From positions 1 to 36,906 of the forward strand of contig JAURJZ010000005.1 in the NCBI GenBank assembly GCA_030831965.1: 36,906 bases of DNA, written 5' to 3'. The notes under the pieces are model-generated. The model worked only from the letters and a program-made list of their open reading frames with translations. It did not search any database and was not told where the DNA came from. The stretch is from Verrucomicrobiota bacterium. GTDB taxonomy: Bacteria; Verrucomicrobiota; Verrucomicrobiia; Opitutales; UBA953. This document shows, in pieces, positions 29,809 to 36,906 of this stretch. Every line of letters begins with the position of its first letter. The stretch's first letter is position 1. A program made the translations under genes and the position numbers.

Positions 29809-31292
29809 CCTCCTCGCGCCCCATCCTCGTCGTGGGCGGCCTGCTGGCGCTGCTCGTGGCCCTGCCCATCGCCCTGCGCGAGGACACGGTGCAGGCGCAC
29901 GACGCCGGGGCCCGCCGCCTCGTCGTCCTCACCCCGCATGGCGAATCCATCCGCAAGGAGTTCGGCGAGGCCTTCGCCCGCCACGTCATGTCGACCCGCG
30001 GCGAGGCCGTTTACGTCGACTGGCGCTCGCCTGGCGGAACCTCGGAGATTCGCATGGTGCTCGACGCCGGCTACAAGGCCGCCGCGGAGGAGGGGCGCGC
30101 GGGCGTGGGCATGGACATCCTGTTCGGCGGCGGGGTGCCCGACTTCGCCAGCCAGGCCCGCCACGGGCGGCTCGTCCCCCTGCGCGTCCTCGAGCGCCAA
30201 CCCTCCTGGTTCGGGCCGGACGCCGCCATCCCCCCCGCCTTCACGGGAGAGAACTTCGTCGCGGCCGACCGCACCTGGGTCGCCTCCTGCCTCTCCCAGT
30301 TCGGCATCTGCCTCAATCCCGCCGCGTGGGAAGGCCTCGGGCTGCAGCCGGCCCGCGGCTGGCGCGACCTCGGCCATCCCGCGCTCGCCGGCAAGCTCGC
30401 CCTGGCCGACCCCACGAAGAGCGGCTCGGTCGCCCGCTCCTTCGAGCTGATCGTGCAGGCGGAGATCCAGCGGAGCCTGGCCGACCCCGCGAGGGCCGGC
30501 CTGCCCGAGGAAGAGCGCATGGCCCTGGGCTGGCGCGACGGCCTCGTCCTGCTCCAGCGCATGGCGGCCAACGCGCGCTACTTCACCGACAACGCGGGGA
30601 AGATCCCCCAGGACGTGGCCCACGGCAACGCCGTCGCCGGCATGTCCATCGATTACTACGGCCGGGCGTACGAGGCGCACCTCAACCGCCCGGGGGCGAC
30701 CCGGATTGCCTGGTTCGCGCCCGCGCGCGGCACGACGGTGAGCGCCGATCCCATCGCGGTGCTGAAGGGCGCGCCCGAGCCGGAGCTCGCGCAGGAATTC
30801 GCGGAGTTCGTCCTCAGCCCGGCCGGACAGCGCCTCTGGCACGCCGAGGCGGGCAGCGCGGGCGGGCCGATCTGGCGCGAGCTGCATCGCCCGCCCGTCC
30901 GGCGGGACCTCGGCCTGCCCAGGCGGGATGAGCCGGGCGGATGGGCCGATGTCTACGGCGCGGGGGAGCACCTCGTCTACCGACCTGAGCTCACCGCGAA
31001 GAGCTTCAACTCGCTGCGGCGCATCGTGCGGGCGATGTGCATCGACACCCATGACGAGCTCCGCGAGGCCTGGCTGGCCATCATCGGGGCGGGCATGCCG
31101 CCCGAGGCCCTCGCCGCGCTGACCGACATGTCGGCCCTGCCCTACCGCCCGGGCGGCGCCGGCGACCCCTTGCTCGACAACGCCGACCCCCTCGTGGTGG
31201 CCCGCCGCATGCGCGAGCTGGCCGAGGGCTTCCGGGCCAACTACCTCCGCGCCGCCGAGATCGCGCGCCGCACCCCCGCCGAGACCCGCTGA
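29805..31292 (+). CDS. ABC transporter substrate-binding protein
   Basis: Captures the substrate in the periplasm for the flanking ATPase and permease. The 495-aa protein has a single N-terminal hydrophobic segment (MTSSRPILVVGGLLALLVALPIAL), which could be an uncleaved signal anchor. The type 2 periplasmic-binding fold is recognisable from RRLVVLTPHGESIRKEFGEAF, MDILFGGGVPDF, KLALADPTKSGSVA and FAEFVLSPAGQRLW, as in Fe3+ or phosphonate binding proteins (family 1). It is longer than the usual 330-350 aa: about 130 extra C-terminal residues follow the normal end. The ligand is unknown. It lies between the ATPase (4-nt overlap) and the permease (6 bp). Confidence 0.88.
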   Translation: MTSSRPILVVGGLLALLVALPIALREDTVQAHDAGARRLVVLTPHGESIRKEFGEAFARHVMSTRGEAVYVDWRSPGGTSEIRMVLDAGYKAAAEEGRAGVGMDILFGGGVPDFASQARHGRLVPLRVLERQPSWFGPDAAIPPAFTGENFVAADRTWVASCLSQFGICLNPAAWEGLGLQPARGWRDLGHPALAGKLALADPTKSGSVARSFELIVQAEIQRSLADPARAGLPEEERMALGWRDGLVLLQRMAANARYFTDNAGKIPQDVAHGNAVAGMSIDYYGRAYEAHLNRPGATRIAWFAPARGTTVSADPIAVLKGAPEPELAQEFAEFVLSPAGQRLWHAEAGSAGGPIWRELHRPPVRRDLGLPRRDEPGGWADVYGAGEHLVYRPELTAKSFNSLRRIVRAMCIDTHDELREAWLAIIGAGMPPEALAALTDMSALPYRPGGAGDPLLDNADPLVVARRMRELAEGFRANYLRAAEIARRTPAETR

Positions 31293-31298
31293 ACGACC

Positions 31299-32993
31299 AT
31301 GGATCGCCGCACCGCCTGGTTCCTCCTCGTCGCCGTCTCGCTGAGCATGGCCGCGGGCTTCCTCTACCCCGCCTACAGCGTGCTGCAGGAGGCCTTCCTC
31401 GACCTGCGGACCGGCAAGCCGACCCTCGAGTACCTCGGGATGATCCTCGCCGACCCGGTTTACCGGGAAGGGCTGGCCAACTCGCTCCTGCTCGGGCTCT
31501 GCACGACCGTCCTCGCCCTCGGCATCGCCCTGCCGCTCGCGGTCATCAACCACCGGCACGACTTCCCGCTGCGCCGCGCCCTCGCCCTCGCCGTGCTGGC
31601 CCCGATGATCCTGCCACCCTTCGTCGGGGCGGTCGGGATCAAGCACATCCTGGGCGTGGAAGGCTCGCTCAACGCCGTCCTCGGCTCGCTCGGGCTCGTC
31701 CCCGACTCGGGCCCGGTAGACTGGCTCGCGCGCGGGCGCTTCGCCGGCATCGCGCTGATGAACGCCCTCTGCCTCTACCCCATCCTCTACCTCAACCTCT
31801 CGGCCTCGCTCGCCCAGCTCGACCCGGCGTTGGAGCAGGCGGCGGAGAACCTCGGGTGCCGCCCATGGCGCCGGTTCGCGCGCATCACCCTGCCCCTCAT
31901 CCTGCCGGGCATGTTCGCCGGCGGCTCCCTGGTCTTCATCTGGGCCTTCACCGACCTCGGCGTGCCCCTCGTCTTCGACTACACGCGGGTGGCGTCGGTG
32001 CAGATCCTGGACGGGATCAAGGGGCTCGACCGGAATCCCCTGCCGTACGCGCTGACCGCGGTCGTGCTCATCGTCGCGGCCACCGTGTTCCTGCTCTCGA
32101 AGCTCCTCTTCGGCGGACGCCGGGCGGGCAGCGCGCCCCGGCCGCGGATGCAGGCCAATCCGGCGCGCCTCGGCGGCCTCGGGGGCTGGGCCTGCAGCGC
32201 CTTCTTCCTCGGCATCACGGCGGTGGCGACGCTGCCGCATCTCGGCGTGCTCCTGCTGTCGTTCGCCTCCCATTGGCACGGCACCGCCCTGCCCGCCGAG
32301 CTGACCCTGGCCCATTGGCAGGAGGCCCTGGGCAGCGCCCTCGTCGTGCCCTCCATCCAGAACAGCCTGGCCTACGCGGGCGCGGCCACCGTCCTCGCCC
32401 TGGTGGTGGGCTTGGCCTCGGCCTGGGTGGTGGTGAGGTCGGACCTCCGCGCCCGGCACGTGCTCGACACCCTGACGATGATGCCGCTGGCGGTGCCCGG
32501 GCTCGTCCTGGCCTTCGGTTACCTGGCGCTGTCGCAGGAGGGCAAGCCCTTCCACGGGCTGATCGGCGAGAACGGCAGCCCCTTCCTCCTCCTCGCCCTG
32601 GCCTATGCGATGAGGCGCCTTCCCTATGTGATGCGCTCCTCGGTGGCCGGGCTCCAGCAGAGCGACCCGGTGCTTGAGCAGGCCGCGAGGTCGCTCGGCG
32701 CCGGCGCGTGGTCGACCTTCCGGCGGATCTCGCTGCCCCTGCTCGCCGCGCACCTCGCGGCGGGCTGCATCCTCGCCTTCGCCTTCGCCATGCTGGAGGT
32801 CAGCGACAGCCTCATCCTCGCCCAGCAGGCCGAGCACTATCCCATCACCAAGGCGACCTTCGCCCTGCTGACGACGCTCGGCAACGGGACGGAGCTGGCG
32901 GCCGCGCTGGGCGTGTGGTCGATGGTCTTCCTCTCCACCGCGCTCATCGGGGCCGCCCTCCTCGGCGGCAAACGCGGCGGGCTAGGGGGATGA
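31299..32993 (+). CDS. ABC transporter permease, two fused domains (FbpB-like)
   Basis: Forms the membrane channel of the importer. The 564-aa protein is a tandem fusion of two binding-protein-dependent permease domains with about 12 membrane helices. Each half has an EAA loop that contacts the ATPase: EQAAENLGCRPWRRFARITL (about 179-198) and EQAARSLGAGAWSTFRRISL (about 456-475). Fused permeases of this type are typical of Fe3+ (FbpB/SfuB) and 2-aminoethylphosphonate importers. ATG 31299 follows the binding-protein stop by 6 bp. It ends the ABC operon; a weak AGGCTA/TAGCCT hairpin (32997-33018) follows. The gap to 33248 is described under the REP element. Confidence 0.92.
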   Translation: MDRRTAWFLLVAVSLSMAAGFLYPAYSVLQEAFLDLRTGKPTLEYLGMILADPVYREGLANSLLLGLCTTVLALGIALPLAVINHRHDFPLRRALALAVLAPMILPPFVGAVGIKHILGVEGSLNAVLGSLGLVPDSGPVDWLARGRFAGIALMNALCLYPILYLNLSASLAQLDPALEQAAENLGCRPWRRFARITLPLILPGMFAGGSLVFIWAFTDLGVPLVFDYTRVASVQILDGIKGLDRNPLPYALTAVVLIVAATVFLLSKLLFGGRRAGSAPRPRMQANPARLGGLGGWACSAFFLGITAVATLPHLGVLLLSFASHWHGTALPAELTLAHWQEALGSALVVPSIQNSLAYAGAATVLALVVGLASAWVVVRSDLRARHVLDTLTMMPLAVPGLVLAFGYLALSQEGKPFHGLIGENGSPFLLLALAYAMRRLPYVMRSSVAGLQQSDPVLEQAARSLGAGAWSTFRRISLPLLAAHLAAGCILAFAFAMLEVSDSLILAQQAEHYPITKATFALLTTLGNGTELAAALGVWSMVFLSTALIGAALLGGKRGGLGG

Positions 32994-33080
32994 AAAAGGC
33001 TATAGAGCCCACTAGCCTCTGGCTGAATAGCGGAATAGCGGCATAGCTGATTGGCGGAGGGCAATGGGCAGTGGGAATGG

Positions 33081-33148
33081 GTAGGGAAGCTTGTCCCAAG
33101 CCTCCGGGAGGCGGTGGAGATGGAGGCCTGGGGACAGGCCTCCCTACC
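33081..33148. repeat. REP/BIME palindrome, left copy
   Basis: The left arm GTAGGGAAGCTTGTCCC... (33081-33105) is the imperfect inverse of the right arm GGAGGCCTGGGGACAGG... (33122-33147). Each arm also folds by itself, e.g. AGGCCTG-GGGA-CAGGCCT. The same sequence flanks the RAYT gene on the other side. Within the 255-bp gap after the permease, 33019-33080 and 33149-33248 show no gene. Confidence 0.85.
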
Positions 33149-33248
33149 AGGCTGAGGATGAGGGATTGGGCTTAGGCAAAAGGGCCCAGCGGCTGGATGA
33201 GGAACCGGGGAGCGGGCAATGCGAGCGCCATCGGGCTAATAGGCTGAT

Positions 33249-33683
33249 ATGGGAAACCGAAAATGGTTGCGACATGACATACCGAGCTGGGTGGAGGCGG
33301 ATGACTATTGGTTCATCACATTCTGCTGCGTCGAGCGGGGGCGAAACTCATTAGCCACAGGGCCCGCGCACGAGGCGATCAGGGAAAGCCTGCTCACCTA
33401 TCAAGGCCAAGGCCGGCTAAGGGTACTCGAGGCGGTGACGATGCCCGACCACCTGCATCTCGTAGCGCAATTCAACCTTGCGCAGGGAATGCGCGGAACC
33501 GTCTCAAACCTGAAGCGTTACCTCTCGCGCACGCAGGGTATCCGCTGGCAAGAGGGGTTCTTCGACCATCGGATTCGATCCGATAAGCTTCTGCGCGAGA
33601 CGGTTGATTACGCGCGCATGAATCCGGTCAGGGCGGGGTTGGCGAAGCGGCCCGAGGATTGGCCGTATCGGTGGTCACGGTAG
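33249..33683 (+). CDS. REP-associated tyrosine transposase (RAYT, IS200-like Y1 fold)
   Basis: Single-strand DNA nuclease/transposase that moves or maintains REP palindromes. The 144-aa protein is the usual size. It has the HUH motif in TMPDHLHLVAQF (His68, His70) and the catalytic Tyr121 in ETVDYARMNPVRAGL, a RAYT hallmark. The N-terminal YWFITFCCVER is also family-typical. REP palindromes lie 100 bp upstream and immediately downstream. The stop codon TAG (33681-33683) is part of the downstream REP sequence. All catalytic residues are intact, so it may be active. The less GC-biased codon use compared with neighbours fits a mobile origin. Start ATG 33249 has no clear Shine-Dalgarno. Confidence 0.9.
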   Translation: MGNRKWLRHDIPSWVEADDYWFITFCCVERGRNSLATGPAHEAIRESLLTYQGQGRLRVLEAVTMPDHLHLVAQFNLAQGMRGTVSNLKRYLSRTQGIRWQEGFFDHRIRSDKLLRETVDYARMNPVRAGLAKRPEDWPYRWSR

Positions 33684-33745
33684 GGAGGCTTGTCCCAAGC
33701 CTCCGGGATATGGCGGAGATGGAGGCCTGGACAGGCCTCCCTACC
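33680..33745. repeat. REP/BIME palindrome, right copy
   Basis: GTAGGGAGGCTTGTCCCAAG... (33680-33704) and GGAGGCCTGGACAGGCC... (33721-33744) form a long imperfect inverted repeat. The sub-hairpins AGGCTTG-TCC-CAAGCCT and GGAGGCCTG-GA-CAGGCCTCC are perfect. The element begins one base before the RAYT stop codon. Confidence 0.9.
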
Positions 33746-33784
33746 CAGGCAGGTCTCGGGGGCGCGGGGGCAAGGGAGATGAGC

Positions 33785-33810
33785 GGAGGCCTGGGACAGG
33801 CCTCCCTACC
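33785..33810. repeat. REP half-element, third copy
   Basis: A single arm, GGAGGCCTGGGACAGG followed by CCTCCCTACC, matches the right arms of the two complete elements. It forms the GGCCTG/CAGGCC hairpin. The remaining bases up to 33882 hold no recognisable gene. Confidence 0.85.
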
Positions 33811-33882
33811 CGAGGCAGGATGGGGATGAGCGTCGCTGAGCCACGCAAGGGGAGGCCACGGACGTAGCCGCGGCCCTACCCC

Positions 33883-36800
33883 TTAGGGCTTGCGGCGGCG
33901 GCGGATGGCGGCGGCGGCAAGGGCGAGGCCGCCGAGGAGGAGGCCGTAGGTCGAGGGCTCGGGGATGGCCGAGTAGCTGAGGACAAGGTTGTTATTGTCG
34001 AGGGTGACGCTGAACCGGCTGGCGTCGATGGGCGTGACGCCGTCGGCGGCGAGGAAGGACTTGCCGGTGGCGTTGGTCTCGATGGTGAAGAGGTCGGACA
34101 ATGTCCTTCCACCAAGGTCGATGTTCCCGGCGACGCTGAACAGGATGAGGTCGAAGTCGACCTCGGGGAGGAAGTCCTCGGCCACGACATTGGAGCTGTT
34201 GGCGTCGATCGAGACCAGGCGGATGATGTAGCGCTGGGTGTCGCTGAGGTTCGCGAGGATCAGGTCGCCGATGACGTCGGTGGTGTCGTAGTCGGTCCCG
34301 GCGGCGGCGGGGTTGGCGATGGAGCCGACGCGGATGGCCTCGACCTCATAGATGGCGCCGCCGGCCAAGGTGACATTGCCGGCGACCTGGACGCTCCCGG
34401 GCGAATTGCCGGGGGCGAGAACCGAGCCGGACTCCTGGCTGAGATCGCCGACGATGATGGCGTTGCCGCCAAGACGCCCGCCTTGGCCGATGACCACCGC
34501 GCTGCCGCTGTTGATGGCGCCGACGGTGCCGTTGGCGACGAGGGCGCTGCGCAGCGTGAGCTGGCCGCCGATGAGGTTGAGGCCGGTGATGGAGCCGCCG
34601 TTGAGGGTGATCGCGTTGGTGATGACCTCGCTGAGCGAGATGGAGTTGCCGGTCGCCACGTTGAGCGCGGCGGTCGAGGTCATGTTGGTCCCGGTGATTG
34701 AGACGTTGGTGCCGAGGACGTTGACCGTGCCGGCGTAATTGGCGCCGAGGATGGCGGCGCCGGAGCGGAAGTGGGTGGGCGTGGAGCAGACCTGGCCGCC
34801 GGAACCGAACTGGGCGGTGGCGCCGTCGTTGACGTAGAGGCCGAAGCCGAGGTCGCCGAGGCCGGAGAAGCTCTGGGTGCCGCCGGTGAGGGTCAGGATC
34901 CCCGTGTAGGTGGCGAGGCCGCTCAGGGTGGCGCCGTTGGAGGAGATGTTGAGGGATAGGCCGCCGAGATTGGCGGACTGCCCGGAGGCGAGGAGGACGC
35001 CGCCGCCGATGCCGGAGAGCCCGGCGAGCTGCGAGGTGACGTCGCCGGAGCCGGTCGGGGAGACCGAGCCGGTCCAGCTGGAGGCGTTGAGGAAGGAGCC
35101 CGAGACGAAGGTGATGATGTTCGTCGGGTTCAGGCTGTTCAGGTCGAGGGTGCCCCCGTCAAGGGTGAGACCGGCCGCGCCGAAGGTGCCGAGATTGACG
35201 AAGGCGAGGGTGCCGGACTGGATGACGAGCTCGGCGGCGGAGGTGAGGGAGCCGGTGCCGGTCACGGAGCCGCCGTTGAGGACGATGGTGTTGCCGACAG
35301 CCTGGCCGTTGATGTCGAGCGTCCCGCCGGTGAGCGTGACGGTCGAGGTGCCGAGGGCGGCGGCTGAGCCCAGCTCGAGGGTGCCCGCGCTGACCGAGGT
35401 GGCTCCCGAGAAGGTGTTGCTGCCGGTGAGGCGGACCGTGCCGGCGCCGACCTTCTCGAAGCCGGCGGCACCTGAGATGACACCGCTGAGGACGACGGTG
35501 GAGCCGGCGGCGGAGGTGAGGATGGCCTTGGAGCCGAGGGACACGGCGCCGGAGAAGATGGCCCCGGCGTTCTCGGCCTCGATGCCGATGGTCGCGCCGA
35601 CCCCGGCGGGCAGGTTCATGGTGTGGCTACCGAGATTGGAAACGGTGTTCTGAGGCAGGGTGTCCCACTCGGTGGTGAGGGTGGCAAAGGCGGAGGCGCC
35701 GGTGCCCGAGGGATTGACGCTGACACCGGTGAGCACGGAGGCCTTTCGGACAAGCGTGCGCTCAGCGGTCTCGTAGCCGGAGCCAAGGGTGCCCCAGATG
35801 GAGCCCGGGTCGTTGCCAATCACGCCGAAGATGTCGATCCGGGCACCGGCGGAAGTCTCGAGCGCGATGGCGTCGTCGCCGTTGTAGAACATGAGATCCC
35901 CGGCGCTGTAGGTGGTGAGGCCCGCGGGAGTGACGGCGGCGCCGGAATTTGCGAGGACCATGGTCTCCCCGGCGCCCAGAGTTGACTTATAACTGCTGAG
36001 GTTGACCAGGGTGGTCGAATTAGTGGGGGTCGCGGAACCGTTGGCATACAGGCGCATGCGGTACTGGCTGAGGTCCAGGGTGTCGCCGGTGCCGTTGAAA
36101 AGCTCGATGTATTTGTTGTTGTTGGAACCCTCGATGTACTCGGAGATGATGAAGCCGCCGGTCACGGACGGGCGGACATTGATGGAGTTTCCTATGGTGG
36201 CACCGAGGCCGGCCAGGAGCGAGGCCCCGTCCTTCACCGTGACGGCGCCGGCGCCGAGGGCGCTGTCATTGGAGACGAGAACCGAACCCTCGTTGACGAC
36301 AGTGCCGCCGGTGTGGGTCGAGGCGGCGCCGAGGGTGAGCCGGCCGGCGCCGGACTTGGCCAGGGCCAGGGTGCCGCCGCCCGTGCCGTCGGCAAGCGAG
36401 GCGCCGAGCGTCGCGGCCGAGGCGAGGTTCAGGGTGAGGGTCGAGTTGGCGGAGCCGCCGTTCTCGACCGTGCCGGAGCCGGCAAGCGAGGTGAGGGTGG
36501 CGGACTTGCCGTTGAGCTGGATTTTGGCGGAGGCGGTGGCCGACTCGCCGAAGGAGACGGTGGCGCTACCAAAGCCGCCGGCGCCGCCCAGGCGAAGGGT
36601 GCCGTTGTTGACGGTGACGGCGCCGACGGAGAGGGGGCCGTTGACGGTCAGGGTGCCGGTGCCGGCCTTGACGAGGTCGCCGTTGCTGACTGGTCCGCCA
36701 AAGGACGCGCCCGAGTCGGCCACGGTGACGGTGCGCGAGGCGCCACCGAGGTCGATGGGGCCGCCGAGATTGAGCGCTCCGGTGGAAGCGGCCGTGCCGA

Positions 36801-36906
36801 GGCCGAAGTCGGCGTTGACGGCGACCGGATTGAGGATGCTGACCGCGGAGCCGCTGGTGTTGCCGATCGCGCCACCGTTGATCTCAAGGGCTCCGGCGCC
36901 GAAGGC
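33883..36906 (-). CDS. PEP-CTERM protein with autotransporter-type beta-strand repeats and lamin-tail domain (5' truncated)
   Basis: Secreted or surface-anchored protein; 1007 residues are visible and the frame is open to the window edge, so the N-terminus is missing. It is a beta-helix of autotransporter-associated repeats with recurring LVKAGTGTLTV, ALAKSGAGRLTLG and EKVGAGTVRLTGSNTFSGAT motifs. A lamin-tail domain (about 252-430 of the visible part, DNA 35617-36153) starts IISEYIEGSNNNKYIELFNGT. The C-terminus is a PEP-CTERM signal: IPEPSTYG, a hydrophobic helix, and RRRRKP. PEP-CTERM proteins are processed by exosortase and linked to the exopolysaccharide layer. There is no C-terminal barrel, so it is not a true autotransporter. 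The function (adhesion or polysaccharide interaction) is inferred. Confidence 0.9.
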   Translation of the reverse strand, partial: AFGAGALEINGGAIGNTSGSAVSILNPVAVNADFGLGTAASTGALNLGGPIDLGGASRTVTVADSGASFGGPVSNGDLVKAGTGTLTVNGPLSVGAVTVNNGTLRLGGAGGFGSATVSFGESATASAKIQLNGKSATLTSLAGSGTVENGGSANSTLTLNLASAATLGASLADGTGGGTLALAKSGAGRLTLGAASTHTGGTVVNEGSVLVSNDSALGAGAVTVKDGASLLAGLGATIGNSINVRPSVTGGFIISEYIEGSNNNKYIELFNGTGDTLDLSQYRMRLYANGSATPTNSTTLVNLSSYKSTLGAGETMVLANSGAAVTPAGLTTYSAGDLMFYNGDDAIALETSAGARIDIFGVIGNDPGSIWGTLGSGYETAERTLVRKASVLTGVSVNPSGTGASAFATLTTEWDTLPQNTVSNLGSHTMNLPAGVGATIGIEAENAGAIFSGAVSLGSKAILTSAAGSTVVLSGVISGAAGFEKVGAGTVRLTGSNTFSGATSVSAGTLELGSAAALGTSTVTLTGGTLDINGQAVGNTIVLNGGSVTGTGSLTSAAELVIQSGTLAFVNLGTFGAAGLTLDGGTLDLNSLNPTNIITFVSGSFLNASSWTGSVSPTGSGDVTSQLAGLSGIGGGVLLASGQSANLGGLSLNISSNGATLSGLATYTGILTLTGGTQSFSGLGDLGFGLYVNDGATAQFGSGGQVCSTPTHFRSGAAILGANYAGTVNVLGTNVSITGTNMTSTAALNVATGNSISLSEVITNAITLNGGSITGLNLIGGQLTLRSALVANGTVGAINSGSAVVIGQGGRLGGNAIIVGDLSQESGSVLAPGNSPGSVQVAGNVTLAGGAIYEVEAIRVGSIANPAAAGTDYDTTDVIGDLILANLSDTQRYIIRLVSIDANSSNVVAEDFLPEVDFDLILFSVAGNIDLGGRTLSDLFTIETNATGKSFLAADGVTPIDASRFSVTLDNNNLVLSYSAIPEPSTYGLLLGGLALAAAAIRRRRKP

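Overview
Organism. The GC-rich composition, the 16S rRNA fragment and the gene content point to Verrucomicrobiota, probably the Opitutae. The 16S fragment carries at 22-39 the exact complement-strand motif GCTGCCACCCGTAGGTGT, the published EUB338-III probe site typical of Verrucomicrobia. Supporting clues are a Verru_Chthon cassette protein A, a PEP-CTERM protein with autotransporter-associated beta-strand repeats, and outer-membrane/LPS genes (bamA, skp, lpxD). This is inference from family knowledge; no database was searched.

Layout. 1-900: 5' end of a 16S rRNA gene reading left off the window, with a structured leader (boxB-like hairpin, boxA, long processing-type stems). 1060-4486: secreted trypsin-like protease, asnS and tal, with AT-rich repeats between asnS and tal and a 61-bp duplication of the tal 3' end. 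4767-6894: two divergent RNA methyltransferases (TrmH/SpoU type and RlmD/TrmA type). 6952-12115: gyrB-gyrA (minus strand). 12361-15523: tight minus-strand lipid operon fabZ-like, fabI-like, oleA, oleB, without oleC or oleD. 15636-16151: exported Bcp-type peroxiredoxin, then a G/C-rich repeat region. 16500-23114: minus-strand operon dnaB-bamA-skp-lpxD-prs with 4-nt overlaps at both ends. 23308-28696: exported protein of unknown function followed by Verru_Chthon cassette protein A. 28732-32993: ABC importer (ATPase, binding protein, fused permease). 33081-33810: REP/BIME palindromes around a RAYT transposase. 33883-36906: 5'-truncated repeat protein with a lamin-tail domain and PEP-CTERM signal.

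How it works together. Much of the window is housekeeping: replication (gyrA, gyrB, dnaB), translation (16S, asnS, two RNA methyltransferases), envelope assembly (bamA, skp, lpxD), and PRPP and pentose-phosphate metabolism. Consensus DnaA boxes lie upstream of both gyrB and dnaB, which suggests replication-linked control. The accessory or less understood parts are the ole/fab lipid cassette, the Verru_Chthon pair, the RAYT-REP locus and the PEP-CTERM surface protein. Many first-in-operon genes lack a visible Shine-Dalgarno and instead have a C/T-rich tract directly before the start codon.
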